5,953 nucleotides of DNA from an uncultured Clostridia bacterium (GTDB taxonomy: Bacteria; Bacillota; Clostridia; Oscillospirales; CAG-272): assembly GCA_946055715.1 (NCBI GenBank), contig CAMGGT010000069.1:1-5953 (forward strand), in the 5' to 3' direction. The notes below the pieces were generated by a model. It did not search any database and was not told the DNA's origin. It saw only the letters and a list, made by a program, of their open reading frames with translations. Below, in pieces: positions 5,771-5,953 of the stretch (positions are counted from its first letter, which is position 1; each line of letters starts with the position of its first letter). Both the position numbers and the translations under genes were made by a program.

Positions 5771-5854
5771 CCTTCCCCGGTGGGGGAAGGGGGACCACAA
5801 AGTGGTGGATGAGATGTGCCACCTCAAGAAACGGCGGGAGGATGGTATCCTCCC
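5771..5854. repeat. Hairpin cluster resembling a dispersed palindromic repeat of gut Clostridia
   Basis: Three compact stems lie in tandem. The first is CCTTCCCC (5771-5778) with GGGGAAGG (5783-5790), loop 4 nt. The second is ACCAC (5794-5798) with GTGGT (5802-5806), loop AAA. The third is GGGAGGAT (5836-5843) with ATCCTCCC (5847-5854), loop 3 nt. The arrangement of a pyrimidine/purine CCTTCCCC stem, a short variable stem and then GGATGAG (5807-5813) resembles intergenic repeats I associate from memory with Ruminococcaceae-type genomes. I could not verify copy number, and the extent of the element is uncertain. Confidence 0.55.
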
Positions 5855-5906
5855 CTACCGTTATCTGAACATATCGTCTTACCCCAGCCAAAAACAATCT
5901 TTTCAC

Positions 5907-5922
5907 TTCGCCGTCAGGCGAA
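5907..5922. repeat. TTCGCC/GGCGAA hairpin flanked by TTTCAC
   Basis: TTCGCC (5907-5912), loop GTCA, GGCGAA (5917-5922). The stem is bracketed by direct copies of TTTCAC (5901-5906 and 5924-5929). No U-run follows on either strand. It may be part of the same repeat family as the hairpin cluster 50 bp upstream, or part of the regulatory region of a gene beyond the right edge. Confidence 0.35.
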
Positions 5923-5953
5923 ATTTCACACCGCAGGTATTTCGTTTGCCGAC

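Noticed and set aside
5741..5878. ATATCGTC at 5741-5748 and again at 5871-5878, possibly a target-site duplication around the hairpin cluster
   Set aside because: An 8-base repeat is expected by chance among the many word pairs in a stretch this long, and the inner ends are not inverted repeats of each other.

Overview
The window looks like chromosome of a strictly anaerobic, fairly GC-rich Firmicute, most likely a Clostridia member of the Oscillospiraceae/Ruminococcaceae type. This is an inference from four things: a class III (oxygen-sensitive) ribonucleotide reductase operon under NrdR-type operators, consensus sigma-A promoters lying in AT-rich islands between GC-rich genes, strong Shine-Dalgarno sequences, and a downstream hairpin-rich repeat of a kind common in gut Clostridia.

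Left part (1-1388, minus strand): nrdG, the radical-SAM activase, is followed by nrdD, the anaerobic ribonucleoside-triphosphate reductase, which runs off the left edge. NrdG installs the glycyl radical that NrdD needs to make dNTPs without oxygen. The promoter of nrdG is a perfect TTGACA-17-TATAAT. Two 16-bp NrdR boxes, 15 bp apart, cover its -10 element and the start of the transcript. The 117-bp nrdG-nrdD gap holds a possible second promoter. It also holds an 8-bp hairpin exactly between the nrdD Shine-Dalgarno and its start codon.

Centre (1389-1880): a divergent intergenic region of about 490 bp. It carries the nrdG promoter and NrdR boxes, several dyads of unknown role, and a strong rightward promoter (TTGACT-17-TAAAAT). 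A leader of about 70 nt then precedes the ABC transporter operon.

Right part (1881-5494, plus strand): two ABC exporter half-transporters overlap by ATGA and almost certainly form one heterodimer. The first subunit has a canonical signature motif but a broken catalytic site (Asn for the Walker B Glu, Gln for the switch His). The second has a complete catalytic site but an altered signature (LSQGQ). Together they give one consensus and one degenerate ATP site, as in TM287/288- and BmrCD-type exporters. The substrate cannot be read from sequence.

Tail (5495-5953): no convincing gene. It holds a 16-bp palindrome, a perfect 14-bp inverted repeat, and a cluster of compact hairpins that looks like a dispersed palindromic repeat. 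I see no clear new defence, mobile or metabolic system. The most interesting signals are the hairpin inside the nrdD ribosome-binding region, the operator layout at nrdG, and the doubly degenerate ABC half-transporter.
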